Assembly (NCBI GenBank): GCA_964645045.1 | Contig: CAZXYZ010000019.1 | Coordinates: 1 to 64,000 of the forward strand | Direction of reading: 5' to 3' | Source of the DNA: Anammoximicrobium sp964645045 | Lineage (GTDB): Bacteria > Planctomycetota > Planctomycetia > Pirellulales > Pirellulaceae | DNA length: 64,000 nucleotides | In this document: piece by piece, positions 16,996 through 26,472 of the stretch | Layout of the letters: the number at the start of each line of letters is the position of its first letter | How positions within the stretch are numbered: the stretch's first letter is position 1 | Position numbers and translations under genes: made by a program | The notes under the pieces: model-generated | Told to the model about the DNA's origin: nothing | Database searches by the model: none | Seen by the model: only the letters and a program-made list of their open reading frames with translations

Positions 16996-18525
16996 ATGCC
17001 GCGTTGGATACTCGCAAGTCTATTTGTTGTCGTAATTTGCGTTGACGTCCCAGGCGACACTGTCGTGCAGGGAGAAGAGCTGAGCGCGGCTATTCAGTCG
17101 ATTTCCGTCCCCGATATTCGAACCCATATCGAGGTTCTTGCCGACGACGCGATGGAAGGCCGCGAGGCCGGCAGCCGCGGCAGTCGAACAGCGGCCGCGT
17201 ATATCGCCGAGAGACTGGCCGAATTCGGCTTGAAGCCCGGCGGTGACCGCGGCACGTTCGTGCAGAGCTTTCAGAACGGTCGCTATCAGAATCTGCTGGC
17301 GGTGCTCGAAGGGAGCGACCCGGAACTGAAGCAGGAATACGTCCTGGTGGGCGCTCACTATGACCACGTGGGCTATGGCACTTCAAGAAATAGCCGCGGC
17401 CCTTGGGGACACATCCACAACGGCGCCGATGACAATGCCAGCGGCGTTTCCGGCGTGCTTGAGACGGCACAGGCTCTGACGCTGCTCGACCCGCCGCCCA
17501 GAAGGTCGATCCTGGTTGCATTTTGGGACGGAGAAGAAGCGGGGCTCCTCGGCTCGAAACACTGGGTCTCTCAGCCGACGGTTCCGCTACAGGCCGTTTC
17601 CTTGGCCTTTAACGCCGATATGATCGGACGGCTGCGAGGCGAAACCCTGCACGTATTCGGCACGAGAACCGCGGCCGGAATGCGCCGCTGGCTGAGCGAG
17701 AGCAATCAACTGACCGACCTGCGGCTGGATTTCTCTTGGGAACTGAAGGCCCACAGCGATCACTATCCGCTGATCGAACGCGGGATTCCGGGAGTGATGC
17801 TGCACACCGGATTGCACGACGAGTGGCACCGCCCCAGCGATGACGTGGACAAGATCAATCACGAAGGAGCCTCGGCGACCAGTCGCCTGCTGTTTTCGCT
17901 GGTTGTGGACGCGGCCCATCAGCCGAGCCGGTTTCCGTTCCGGGGTGAATCGCGGTTCGAGAGGCCGGCAGACCTTGCGCAATTGGAGAAGCCGGTTTCG
18001 GCCCGTCCGCCGCGGCTGGGAATTGCCTGGCAACGCAAGGAAGGCCATCCGCCGGGCGTTACGTTGACCAACGTCACCGTGGGCTCGCCCGCCGAGCGCG
18101 CCGGTCTGCAAGTCGGCGACCGGCTGGTCCGTTTCGCCGGTCAGGACGCGTCGGACGAAAGCCGGTTGGGCGTTGCGATCTGGGCGGCGAGTTCGCCGGC
18201 GATGGCCGTGATCGAACGCGCCGGCGGGCAAACGTTGGAAATCTCCGTGGAACTGGACGGCCAACCCCTGCGTTACGGTATTTCGTGGCGCGAGGACAAG
18301 GGCGAACCGGGGACGGTGCTGCTGACCGAAGTGGTGCCCCGGTCGGCGGCCTGGTTGGCCGGGCTGCAAGTCGGTGACCGGATCTATCGCGTGGCCGACG
18401 AACCGTTTCGCGATGCCGAAGAGTTGGCCAGGCGATTGGCTTCGCTGCCCGGTCCAGTTCCGGTCCAGATCGAACGGCAAGGGCAATTGCGAACCATTGC
18501 CATCGACGCTCCGTCGGGCGAATGA
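16996..18525 (+). CDS. Exported M28 family zinc peptidase with two PDZ domains
   Basis: The protein has 509 residues. The start at 16996 gives a hydrophobic signal sequence (MPRWILASLFVVVICVDVPG). The peptidase domain shows the two-zinc ligands expected of M28 aminopeptidases: VGAHYDHVG, NGADDNASG, WDGEEAGLLGS with the catalytic Glu pair, FNADMIGR, and a later HSDHYPL. Two PDZ domains follow, each with a binding groove and AGLQVGDR motif (about residues 345-420 and 430-505). It should trim peptides or amino acids in the periplasm. The PDZ domains probably guide substrate binding. The stop lies 107 nt before the next start, on the same strand. Confidence 0.9.
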   Translation: MPRWILASLFVVVICVDVPGDTVVQGEELSAAIQSISVPDIRTHIEVLADDAMEGREAGSRGSRTAAAYIAERLAEFGLKPGGDRGTFVQSFQNGRYQNLLAVLEGSDPELKQEYVLVGAHYDHVGYGTSRNSRGPWGHIHNGADDNASGVSGVLETAQALTLLDPPPRRSILVAFWDGEEAGLLGSKHWVSQPTVPLQAVSLAFNADMIGRLRGETLHVFGTRTAAGMRRWLSESNQLTDLRLDFSWELKAHSDHYPLIERGIPGVMLHTGLHDEWHRPSDDVDKINHEGASATSRLLFSLVVDAAHQPSRFPFRGESRFERPADLAQLEKPVSARPPRLGIAWQRKEGHPPGVTLTNVTVGSPAERAGLQVGDRLVRFAGQDASDESRLGVAIWAASSPAMAVIERAGGQTLEISVELDGQPLRYGISWREDKGEPGTVLLTEVVPRSAAWLAGLQVGDRIYRVADEPFRDAEELARRLASLPGPVPVQIERQGQLRTIAIDAPSGE

Positions 18526-18632
18526 CCGCGGGACGGGGCATGTTGCTGGTTGAAGAAGGGCCACGAACCGCTACAATTCCCGTTTCTCGCCCTCCACGAA
18601 TCTCACAACTCAGCCATTTCAGGAGGTTGACC

Positions 18633-19316
18633 ATGTCCAGGTGCGTCCATTCCAACGAACGATCCGTCGGTTTGACTCTCGTAGGCGTCTTGCTCGCCGT
18701 CGCGTGTTCGATCTGCGACTCCTCACCCGCGGCGGACGCGCCGTCAACCGACGAAACGGGCTTTGTGCCCCTGTTCAACGGCCGCGATTTGACCGGCTGG
18801 GACGGCGACGCAAAGCTATGGCTCGTCGAAAACGGAATGCTGGTCGGGCGTTCGCCGGGCATCAAGTACAACGACTTCCTGACTACGGCGAAGACCTACC
18901 GCGATTTCATCCTGCGATTCCAAGTCCGATTGCTGGACAACCGGGGCAACAGCGGCGTTCAATTCCGCTCGCAGCGAGTCCCGCCGCCGTCGCACGAAGT
19001 GTCCGGTTATCAGGCAGACATCTCGGCCGGCTGGTGGGGCAAGCTGTACGACGAATCGCGACGCAACCGGGTGCTGGCCGGCCCGCCGCAGGACGTGCTG
19101 GACAAGGCGCTAAAACCGGCCGATTGGAATGATTATGAGATTCAAGCCGCCGGCAACAAGATTACCCTCCGGCTGAACGGTGTGACGACCGTCGAATACA
19201 CGGAAACCGACGCCGGCATCGCCCGCGAAGGCATTATCGCCACCCAAGTCCACAGCGGCGATCCGATGGAAGTTCAGTTCAAGAACCTCCGCATCAAGGA
19301 ACTGCCGGGCAAGTAG
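18633..19316 (+). CDS. Exported DUF1080 (3-keto-disaccharide hydrolase) protein
   Basis: The protein has 227 residues, with AGGAGG 6 nt before the ATG at 18633. An N-terminal export signal is followed by the family hallmark FVPLFNGRDLTGWDGD, then ENGMLVGRSPG, NSGVQFRSQ and the C-terminal LRIKELPGK. The fold is a concanavalin-like beta-jelly-roll. Some family members cleave 3-keto-glycosides, which fits the nearby Gfo/Idh/MocA oxidoreductases that can make C3-keto sugars. The link to a shared pathway is an inference from genomic company. The gene follows the M28 peptidase on the same strand. Confidence 0.88.
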   Translation: MSRCVHSNERSVGLTLVGVLLAVACSICDSSPAADAPSTDETGFVPLFNGRDLTGWDGDAKLWLVENGMLVGRSPGIKYNDFLTTAKTYRDFILRFQVRLLDNRGNSGVQFRSQRVPPPSHEVSGYQADISAGWWGKLYDESRRNRVLAGPPQDVLDKALKPADWNDYEIQAAGNKITLRLNGVTTVEYTETDAGIAREGIIATQVHSGDPMEVQFKNLRIKELPGK

Positions 19317-20162
19317 CTTTAATCACACGATCGCGTCCGTCGGTGCGTCGCTGGGCCAGGAGCCGAAGAAGGCCAGGATCGAGGATGGCCGGTCGGATTT
19401 GCTGGGCAGCAGCCAGAAACGGCGGCGAAAGCGGCGGGATCGGTGGATCGCGTACCAGCGGCGTTTGGCCTCGTCGGGGCTGTGCCTCCGTTTGCGCTTT
19501 CCATCCGGCATACCAGGGCTCCTGTGCAGGTGTCTTGCCGGAAGTGTTATCGGTGCCAGCTGCGACCGGACTTGGTGAAAACCACGCCGCGCCTTGCCCT
19601 TCGCATTCGCGCTGCCCGTGCGCCGACCGCTAGGAATGGCCGCCAATCGCGACGAATTCCCCTGCCGCCGAAAGAAAGTAGTTGACTTTTCCCAAGTCCT
19701 GGAACGTGCGGCAATCACGTCCGCCTGCAGTGGCTGCCGTGACATTCCTACGACCGGATGAAACACCGAATTCGGCGGCACAGGCCCCCAGATGAATGCA
19801 GTGTTGGTGACACCACTTAGCTCTTCATCCGTGCTAGTCATGGCGTTAAATAGCACGGATGGCAAAGCCGGGGCACGGATGAGGTGAGGAAAGTCAGGGA
19901 ACCGGATAAAAAACCGGTTCTATTTCAGCCGCGATCCTCGCCTCGCCGACGGCATGTTACTTCGCCGGGGCAAGCTTGACGGCACGCAAATTGATCGCCT
20001 TCCAGCTCTGGGCGTCGCGGGCTCGGACGGCGACGGACTGCACGCCCGGCCCGGTGAAGGCCGGGCTCAGACGTACAGAATTCAATTTTCGCGGGGACAG
20101 AGTCTTCAATATGGCTGGACGATTGGCCGCGAAAATTGAATTCTGTACGTCTGAGCCCTTGG
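19317..20162. other. Gene-poor interval with possible gene relics and a 96-nt repeat
   Basis: No intact gene is supported. On the minus strand, directly beside the repeat at 20063-20158, the stretch 19957-20062 reads a plausible C-terminal tail (GPGVQSVAVRARDAQSWKAI and on to APAK-stop) with no body. A basic minus-strand reading ending near 19323 (KRKRRHSPDEAKRRWYAIHR) may also be a relic. Both look like leftovers. Confidence 0.4.
20063..20158. repeat. 96-nt inverted-repeat element, copy 1
   Basis: Exact 32-nt arms lie at 20063-20094 (starting GGGCTCAGACGTACAGAA) and 20127-20158, with a 32-nt core between them. The same arms occur at 22608-22703 and 38988-39083. The core matches copy 2 in about two thirds of positions (shared TTC-AT--GCTGGACGAT-GG). 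Confidence 0.92.
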
Positions 20163-22583
20163 TCACTTTGCCAGCAGCGTCCGTCCCGTCAGGTTCTCGA
20201 TCGGTACGTCGTAGCCCGGGGGGGCGGCGAGCGTGTACCGCAGTTGATCGCCGTCCTTCCACCAGCGCAGACGGATTTCACCCTGGAACTGCGGCAGCCG
20301 GCCTTCGCACCAATCCAATTTCAGGTCGCCGAACCGGAGGTAGACCTTTCGCGCCTGGTGGTCGACGCGAGACACACCCAGCACGTCCCGGTACAGGGTG
20401 TGGACGATGTGCGAGGCAAAGCCGTGGTTGCAGCTGGCGTAGGCGCCGACATTCTCCCACAGGGTGCCGGTCCGCTCGGCCATGTACAGCAGGTAGGCGA
20501 TCGATTCGTCCAGGATCTGCTGGCTGCGTCCGCCGCGCGACAACAACTCCATGCGGAGCATGTTGCCGACGAACGAATTGGCGACATGGACTTCGGGAAA
20601 AGCCTTCGTCTGGGCGCGGTCCGGACCGAATCGCTGGAAGAGCGTGTTCCACAATTCAGCGTGGCTCTGCGGAGTCGCACATTCGAAGAAGAACGCGAAG
20701 TATTGGCAGACCTCGCTGTGATTCTGAGTGACTTGCAGTTTGCCGTCGCGACGCACCGCGTTGTCCGCGAAAAACTGGCCGTCGAACGACTGCCGGCGGA
20801 TCGTCTCGCGGATCCGCTCGGCCTTGGCCGTCAATTCCGGCACGCCGTAGATCCGCCCGGCCGTCGACAAGGCCGCGGCGTACAGCATGTTGGACGGGTA
20901 GTTCACGTCCTGGACGAATTCGTTGGCCTTGGACCATTCGACAAACACCCAACTGGGCAGCTTTTCCAGCAAGCCATCCGTGTTCTCGTACTGCTTGAAG
21001 AACTCCATCAGCCGCAGCACCTTGGCCCGCAGTCCGTCGACGATGGTCCGCTCGCCGCACCGGGCCGCGTACTCGTCCAACTGCACCACGAACCACAAAG
21101 CCCAGTTGGGAATGAACACGCCGTCGTTGTGATCGGCCGGATAGCACATGGGCAACATGCCGTCCGGGAGATGCGCAAAGCGATCGGGCAACAGGAAGTT
21201 CTCGAAGAAGTTGCGTTCGATCAACGTGGTGCCCGTCAGATCGCAGGCACTGCGCGCGGTGAAATAGCTGTCGCACAGCCAGCCGGCCCGTTCACGCGAC
21301 GGGCAGTCCATGAACACGTCCAGCGCATTTTGCCGGAACGTCAGGACCCCGGCGGCAAACAGGCGTTCGAGCCGTGGGTCGCTGCAGGCGAACTGAGCTT
21401 GTTGGATGGCCGGATGCGCACACTCGCGCAGATACGGGCCGCGGAGTTCGCATGCTCCTTCCTGGCAAATCAGCTTCCAGTAACGCAACGTGTACGGTTC
21501 CAGCGACTCGACCTGGTACTCGCCGGGCTCCAATTCATAACTGACCGCGTTCACGCAACCGAGGCGTTTGAAGTCGACGTCGGTGCCGGACAGGATTTCG
21601 TCAAAGGTGAAGGCCAACCGCGTCTTCTTCGAGCAGCTGATCCGGGCGCCCAAGAAGCCCGTCAGATTCGCTCCCAGATCCAGAATGTGATACGAGTTCT
21701 CCTTGAGCTCCAGCTTGTCCTCCAAGCCGTAGGGGTGGTCGATCGCGGCCGTCTGCGTAGAGGTCAAGTGCTGCAGTTCGGTCGAAGGCACCACGGCCAG
21801 TTGGCTTTCCGGATAGCCCTTCAGTTGCGGCCCGACATTCACCAGCGAACGGTCTTTCCACAAGTTGGCGACGGTTTCGTGCCGTTCCGTTCGTCCGCTG
21901 GCAACATGCCGCACCGGCGGGATGACGGCGAATTCGGGTGCGAGCACGTGCCGCGGGAGCAGTTTCTTCACCGGTTGGACCTGACAATCAGCCACCGGCC
22001 AAGCTGCTGCCGGATCTCGCAGCCAGCGGTCGGTGTCCGGCTGCAGCCGGTAGACTTCGATGAACGGCCGCTGGAAGCTGTAGCGTTGGACCTTCTGGAC
22101 GCGGTGCTCCAACACGGCCGCCGTGAACGGGACGCCCTGTCCGTCGGTCGAGGCCAGCACCTTCCCGTCCGCCACGATTTCCGCTTGCAGGAATGACGGC
22201 TGGTCCAGCAGGTAGTAGCTGTTGCAGTTGTAGCCGGCAACTTCGATGGCCACGACGTTCTGGCCGGCCGCCAGTTTTCCGCTCAGGTCCCACTCGTCCA
22301 CCCGGTAGTATCCGTGCGGCCCTCGCGCCGGACCGTGTCCAAGGAATTCGCCGTTGACGCGGGCCCGGTACAGGGTCGAGGCGGCCACCCGCAGGACGGC
22401 ATTCTGCGGGGGCGGGGCGGCGACGAGCGCACGAAACCCGACCAGCAGATTCATCTCCGCCTCGCGGCCCGCCGGCCAGACCGGCTTGGCCGACTGGAAA
22501 ACGGCGGCCTCGTCCGCCGTGGCGGAAGCGACGAAAGCGAATGTCAGCCAAACAACGAACGAGTATTTGGTGCGGTGCGTCAT
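20163..22583 (-). CDS. Secreted GH78-like (alpha-L-rhamnosidase-type) six-hairpin glycosidase
   Basis: The protein has 806 residues. The start at 22583 gives a signal peptide (MTHRTKYSFVVWLTFAFVASATA) with AAGGAC upstream. An N-terminal jelly-roll domain (YRARVNGEFLGHGPARG, the GH78 D-domain style) precedes an (alpha/alpha)6 barrel with FMDCPSRERAGWLCDS, where the acidic residues of the ERAGW motif include the general acid in GH78 enzymes. NWALWFVVQLDEY and the C-terminal beta-sandwich are also present. It should release L-rhamnose or a related sugar outside the cytoplasm. The gene is flanked on both sides by 96-nt inverted-repeat elements only a few nucleotides from its ends. Confidence 0.85.
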   Translation of the reverse strand: MTHRTKYSFVVWLTFAFVASATADEAAVFQSAKPVWPAGREAEMNLLVGFRALVAAPPPQNAVLRVAASTLYRARVNGEFLGHGPARGPHGYYRVDEWDLSGKLAAGQNVVAIEVAGYNCNSYYLLDQPSFLQAEIVADGKVLASTDGQGVPFTAAVLEHRVQKVQRYSFQRPFIEVYRLQPDTDRWLRDPAAAWPVADCQVQPVKKLLPRHVLAPEFAVIPPVRHVASGRTERHETVANLWKDRSLVNVGPQLKGYPESQLAVVPSTELQHLTSTQTAAIDHPYGLEDKLELKENSYHILDLGANLTGFLGARISCSKKTRLAFTFDEILSGTDVDFKRLGCVNAVSYELEPGEYQVESLEPYTLRYWKLICQEGACELRGPYLRECAHPAIQQAQFACSDPRLERLFAAGVLTFRQNALDVFMDCPSRERAGWLCDSYFTARSACDLTGTTLIERNFFENFLLPDRFAHLPDGMLPMCYPADHNDGVFIPNWALWFVVQLDEYAARCGERTIVDGLRAKVLRLMEFFKQYENTDGLLEKLPSWVFVEWSKANEFVQDVNYPSNMLYAAALSTAGRIYGVPELTAKAERIRETIRRQSFDGQFFADNAVRRDGKLQVTQNHSEVCQYFAFFFECATPQSHAELWNTLFQRFGPDRAQTKAFPEVHVANSFVGNMLRMELLSRGGRSQQILDESIAYLLYMAERTGTLWENVGAYASCNHGFASHIVHTLYRDVLGVSRVDHQARKVYLRFGDLKLDWCEGRLPQFQGEIRLRWWKDGDQLRYTLAAPPGYDVPIENLTGRTLLAK

Positions 22584-22607
22584 GACAGAAGTCCTTCCAA
22601 GTGTGGT

Positions 22608-22703
22608 GGGCTCAGACGTACAGAATTCAATTTTCGCGGGAAGAGAGTTTTCCATGTAGCTGGACGATCGGCCGCGAAAATTGAATTCTGTACGTCTGAG
22701 CCC
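22608..22703. repeat. 96-nt inverted-repeat element, copy 2
   Basis: The 32-nt arms at 22608-22639 and 22672-22703 are identical to those of copy 1. It sits between the start of the GH78-like gene and the stop of the next upstream gene (22713), occupying most of that gap. Confidence 0.92.
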
Positions 22704-22712
22704 TGTCTGGTA

Positions 22713-25700
22713 CTAGCCCTTGGGCTGCTCGGGCTTGGCCAAGTGAGCCGGAATCGGACCGGCCGCCGGGGGCCAGGGCGTCGGGGAAACGACGCGAAAA
22801 TAGCTGCGAGCCGTTTGGCCGGAAGCCAGTTCCCGGGCCTCGATCTGCCAGGTGCCGAAGGGGTCGTTGGCCGCGATGTCCAAGACGAGTTCCACCTGGC
22901 CCTCAGCCGCGCCGTACGCGCCGCTGAACTCGGCCAAACGACCGGCCGGATCGCGGACCTGGATGTCGACGGGAACGACGGCGGCCAGCGGGCGGTCCTG
23001 TGCGTCGACAACGCGGACCATGCAGCGAGCCTGCGCGCCCGGCAAAACCTGTTCCGGCACGTCCACGCGAACGCCCGTGATGGCCTCCGGACAAACCATG
23101 TACAGCCCGCCGTCGCAGGGACCCAATGCCGCGGTGAATCCCAAACGGCCTTCGTTGGCTTGCGCCGCCACCGGTCGGCTGTTGACCAAGTCGTAGACGA
23201 CGCCGCTGTCCCGCTGCACGGCGATGTTGGCCTCGGCAGGCAAGCCATTTTCCATGACCAAGCCGTGTTGTCCGACGTATTGTCCGTACTCACGGCGGTC
23301 GTTGACCAGGAACACGTAATCTGTCGGACCGAACTTGCGCAGGTACGGAATGATGTCCGGATTCGACGTGTCCACCGAGCGGCGATAGCGGGCATCGAGC
23401 TTGGTTCGCAATTCGGCCGCGCGGCCCAACAAGGCCTGCTTGTCGGCGTCCGCTCGGCCGGTCCGTTGGCACACCGCCAGCAAGATGTCCGGCTGGATGG
23501 CCGGGCACGTCCGCTCGTCGCCGACCACGATCCCGCCCGCCGCTTGAAACGCCTTGATCCGGGCCGCCACCGTCTCGGTCAACACGTCGCAATCGGGCAT
23601 GACCAGCACGCGGTAGCCGTCCAAGCCGCGCGTGGCAATGGTCTCGTCCAGGACAATCTCCGGCTGCAGATGGGCGTACTGCAAGACCTGATGGCAATCG
23701 CCGGTCCAACCGCCGCCCCAGCCGTAGGTTCCGCGGCGCGCGAACATCTCGGACGCAAAGCTCTCCAAGAGAGCTACGTCCGACTTCGCCGCCGGCGTCT
23801 GCAGCAGCGTCGGTCCCAGCGGACGAATGACTTGCCGGATCAAACGCGCCAGTTCGTGCTGCGTGTCGGGATGCGTGTAACGATAGCCTCCGGGACTGTC
23901 GCAAGGCACCAGGGATTGCCACCCGTGATACATGATGCCCCGGATCGGCCGCGCGATCTTGGTCCAGAACGCTTCCCGCAAGTGCATCGGGGCAATCGTG
24001 ATGAACGGTGCGTCGGGCTGTTCGATTTCCCACCGTGCCCGGTACGGCAGCGCTGCGCCGGGCGTTTTCGGTTCCGGCGCCGTCTGGCTGCGGTACCAGA
24101 TGACCTGAGTCATTTTCATCACTTGCTGTGGCCGCTCCGCCGCAGCCGCCGTAGCCAGCAACTCGTCGGTCGCCACCGCGATCCGGATCGGGTCGGGATA
24201 CGAATACGTCCACTGGCTGAGCACGTCGACGCTGCCGCCGCTGCCGGAGACTCGCGCAACCCGGACCGCCGGATCGTGAAACGTCCAGAAATCCGGACGG
24301 CCCATCGTCGCCAGACCTTCGTGCAGCCGTGAATTGAGCAGGTTCCAGCCGTCGCCGGACTGCCAATACCAGCGGTAGTAGGCCAACAGCGGGTGATCGT
24401 CCGGAATCACGCGCGAGGCGGGGAAGCCGTCCAGCTTGGTATAGTCTACGCCGCGCGACGTCGCGGCTTCTTTAGGAATCTCGAACCCGGCATGTTTCCG
24501 GAACGCCGCAAAATCTTCCGGGTGAAAGCACGGCCGGGCATGGTCGCGGACCTCGGTGTGAATCAGCGCGGCGCCAAAGGCCGGAAAATGCCCGTAGGTC
24601 TGGCCCACCGACTGGCCGACCCGGAAGCAGAAATCGGCCAGCGGCGGCAGCAATCCGCAGACATCTTCGCGCGACGGATAAGGTTTGCCGTCACGGCCCA
24701 CCCGCTGCAATTCCTCGCGGTTCCGCATCGCCGCGCCGGGCGACAAGCTGGCGACGACCGTCAGATTGCGGGCCAACGCCGCGTCCAGCGTGCGTTTGGT
24801 CCGCGCGACGGTCTGGTCGTCTGCCGCCTGAACCGGTTGGTTGGCATCCCAGATCCGGCCGTAATCCGCGCCCAGGCCGAGCACGTGCGTAAAGCCGATC
24901 TGCTGCAGCCGCTCGGCCTCGTCGTCCACGCCTCCGTAAATGCCCCACATCAGCACGGGGAACTGGTGAGGCGGATGCCGCGGCACCAAGCGGATCGACA
25001 GACGTTCTTCGAGCGATTCGTCTTGCGGCTCCGGCAGCTCCAATCGGGCGACCACGGCGTACTCGTCAGGCCGCAAGGACGCGTCGACCGGGTACTCGAC
25101 CGTCTGCGCCACACCCGGCGCGAGGTTCTGTAACTCAAATGCCTGGTCGCCGGTACCCTGCAGAGACACCTTCACGCTCGCCCGGGCCAACGGGACGCGC
25201 TGGAGATTCGTGACCGCCAATTGAAGCCGCACATCCGGTTCCCGGCGGACAAACACACGGCGGTCCGAGACTTGTTCCAAGCGGACGCGGCGAAACTCGC
25301 GGACGCCGGATGTGATCCGCACCTGGTCGATGAAGCCTGGAAAGCCGTGATAGTAGCTGCCAATCCGGTCGCCGATCGACAGTAGGTGCTTGCCGGGGCT
25401 GATGGCCTTGCGGGCCGGAAATTCGCCGCCGCCCCACGAGCGGCCATCCACGTAAAACCGCCCGGCGCCGGCCCCGTCGTACGTGAATGCAATGTGCCGC
25501 CAGCGGCCGGGCTCGAAGCGTGCCGGCTGCGAGTAGTACGTCTGCGAATCGGCGCCGAACCCCAGATTGGCCTGCAGAATCCGATTGCCGCTCTTGTCCG
25601 CCGCGCCCAGGATCAACTGATAATCGTCGTGGGCGACATACTTCTTGTCCAGCAGAAACGAGTCCGGGTATTTTTCGTCCAGTTGGTCTTTGGGCCGGAT

Positions 25701-26066
25701 CCACATCTCGAGCGTAAACGCGCCGGACGGGCTGAGCGCCGGATGATTCGGCACCTGCGCCCGATGAGGTTTGTCTTCGACCGGCCAGCCGGGAAAACAT
25801 TCCAGGCACCCGCCGAACCGGCCCTCGGCCCCGATCGCCGCACCTTGCAGCGTCGCGTCATGCCCGCGTCCCGACGCATCGGCCGTTTCGGCACCGGCGT
25901 TGAACTGCCACAAGCCGATCACATGCGGCCCGGTCGCGTCCTCGCCGGCATACCCGGCCGACCAGGGCTCGCACAACGAGCCGGCGACCGGCCCGTCCGC
26001 AGCCGTTACGAGGCTGGCCAGGATCGCGACCACGGGAGCCGCTGTTAACAGGATGTTCCATTTCAT
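22713..26066 (-). CDS. Large secreted LamG plus glycosidase-like multidomain protein
   Basis: The protein has 1117 residues. AAGGAG precedes the ATG at 26066, and the signal peptide runs to about residue 22 (LVTAADG). Residues of about 35-225 form a LamG/concanavalin-like lectin domain (GLWQFNAGAETADASGRGHD, FTLEMWIRP). Two beta-sandwich segments lead to a TIM-barrel-like region beginning near residue 370 (FPVLMWGIYGGVDDEAERL). Near 800-860 a class-I amidotransferase-like fold (YRVLVMPDCDVLTETVAARI, GGIVVGDE) resembles the trimerisation domain of GH42-type beta-galactosidases. A C-terminal beta-sandwich closes the protein. It probably acts on a galactose-type glycan but the catalytic residues are not identified. 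Confidence 0.75.
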   Translation of the reverse strand: MKWNILLTAAPVVAILASLVTAADGPVAGSLCEPWSAGYAGEDATGPHVIGLWQFNAGAETADASGRGHDATLQGAAIGAEGRFGGCLECFPGWPVEDKPHRAQVPNHPALSPSGAFTLEMWIRPKDQLDEKYPDSFLLDKKYVAHDDYQLILGAADKSGNRILQANLGFGADSQTYYSQPARFEPGRWRHIAFTYDGAGAGRFYVDGRSWGGGEFPARKAISPGKHLLSIGDRIGSYYHGFPGFIDQVRITSGVREFRRVRLEQVSDRRVFVRREPDVRLQLAVTNLQRVPLARASVKVSLQGTGDQAFELQNLAPGVAQTVEYPVDASLRPDEYAVVARLELPEPQDESLEERLSIRLVPRHPPHQFPVLMWGIYGGVDDEAERLQQIGFTHVLGLGADYGRIWDANQPVQAADDQTVARTKRTLDAALARNLTVVASLSPGAAMRNREELQRVGRDGKPYPSREDVCGLLPPLADFCFRVGQSVGQTYGHFPAFGAALIHTEVRDHARPCFHPEDFAAFRKHAGFEIPKEAATSRGVDYTKLDGFPASRVIPDDHPLLAYYRWYWQSGDGWNLLNSRLHEGLATMGRPDFWTFHDPAVRVARVSGSGGSVDVLSQWTYSYPDPIRIAVATDELLATAAAAERPQQVMKMTQVIWYRSQTAPEPKTPGAALPYRARWEIEQPDAPFITIAPMHLREAFWTKIARPIRGIMYHGWQSLVPCDSPGGYRYTHPDTQHELARLIRQVIRPLGPTLLQTPAAKSDVALLESFASEMFARRGTYGWGGGWTGDCHQVLQYAHLQPEIVLDETIATRGLDGYRVLVMPDCDVLTETVAARIKAFQAAGGIVVGDERTCPAIQPDILLAVCQRTGRADADKQALLGRAAELRTKLDARYRRSVDTSNPDIIPYLRKFGPTDYVFLVNDRREYGQYVGQHGLVMENGLPAEANIAVQRDSGVVYDLVNSRPVAAQANEGRLGFTAALGPCDGGLYMVCPEAITGVRVDVPEQVLPGAQARCMVRVVDAQDRPLAAVVPVDIQVRDPAGRLAEFSGAYGAAEGQVELVLDIAANDPFGTWQIEARELASGQTARSYFRVVSPTPWPPAAGPIPAHLAKPEQPKG

Positions 26067-26125
26067 GGGGTGCTCCTTTTCCGGTCTCGCTATGGGTATT
26101 ACCGATTCGTGCAAGCAGCAACAAC

Positions 26126-26467
26126 TCATTCGTCAAGTCGCAACGCCTCATCAATCTGGCGGCGCGTCAGGGGCCGCCGTTGCGCGCGACGGATACGGAG
26201 GATGCGTACCACGGGAGGTTCAATGGTGTAGATTGCGCGAAATCTGTAGGGCCGCTTGCCGAAATGAAACTCTCGAATTTCGACATCCACGCGGAGGTTC
26301 TCACGAGCAAACGGGCAACGTTCGGGTTGCGATTCGAGCGTACGCAACGCATCCTGGAAGCGGTCTAACCACCGCTTCGCTGTCTCCGGTGCGTGGCGGG
26401 CCGCCCATTGGTATGCCTCCCGGAGGTCTTGTCGTGCCAGACGCTGCAGGACAACCTGGAAGTTCAT
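26126..26467 (-). CDS. parE: ParE/RelE-type toxin
   Basis: The protein has 113 residues and the compact ParE fold pattern: an N-terminal strand (FQVVLQRLARQDL), helices with AYQWAARHAPETAKRWLDRF, then CPFARENL and the paired strands REFHFGKRPYRFRAIYTIEPPVVRILRIRRAQR. ParE-family toxins poison gyrase; RelE-like relatives cut mRNA. The start lies 5 nt after the stop of the antitoxin gene, which is the usual antitoxin-first operon. The C-terminus, RRQIDEALRLDE, is complete. Confidence 0.85.
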   Translation of the reverse strand: MNFQVVLQRLARQDLREAYQWAARHAPETAKRWLDRFQDALRTLESQPERCPFARENLRVDVEIREFHFGKRPYRFRAIYTIEPPVVRILRIRRAQRRPLTRRQIDEALRLDE

Positions 26468-26472
26468 TGGGC

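Noticed and set aside
20063..20158. CRISPR array made of the 96-nt elements
   Set aside because: The copies are far apart, have inverted arms inside each unit, and are not arranged as repeat-spacer arrays; no cas gene is present.
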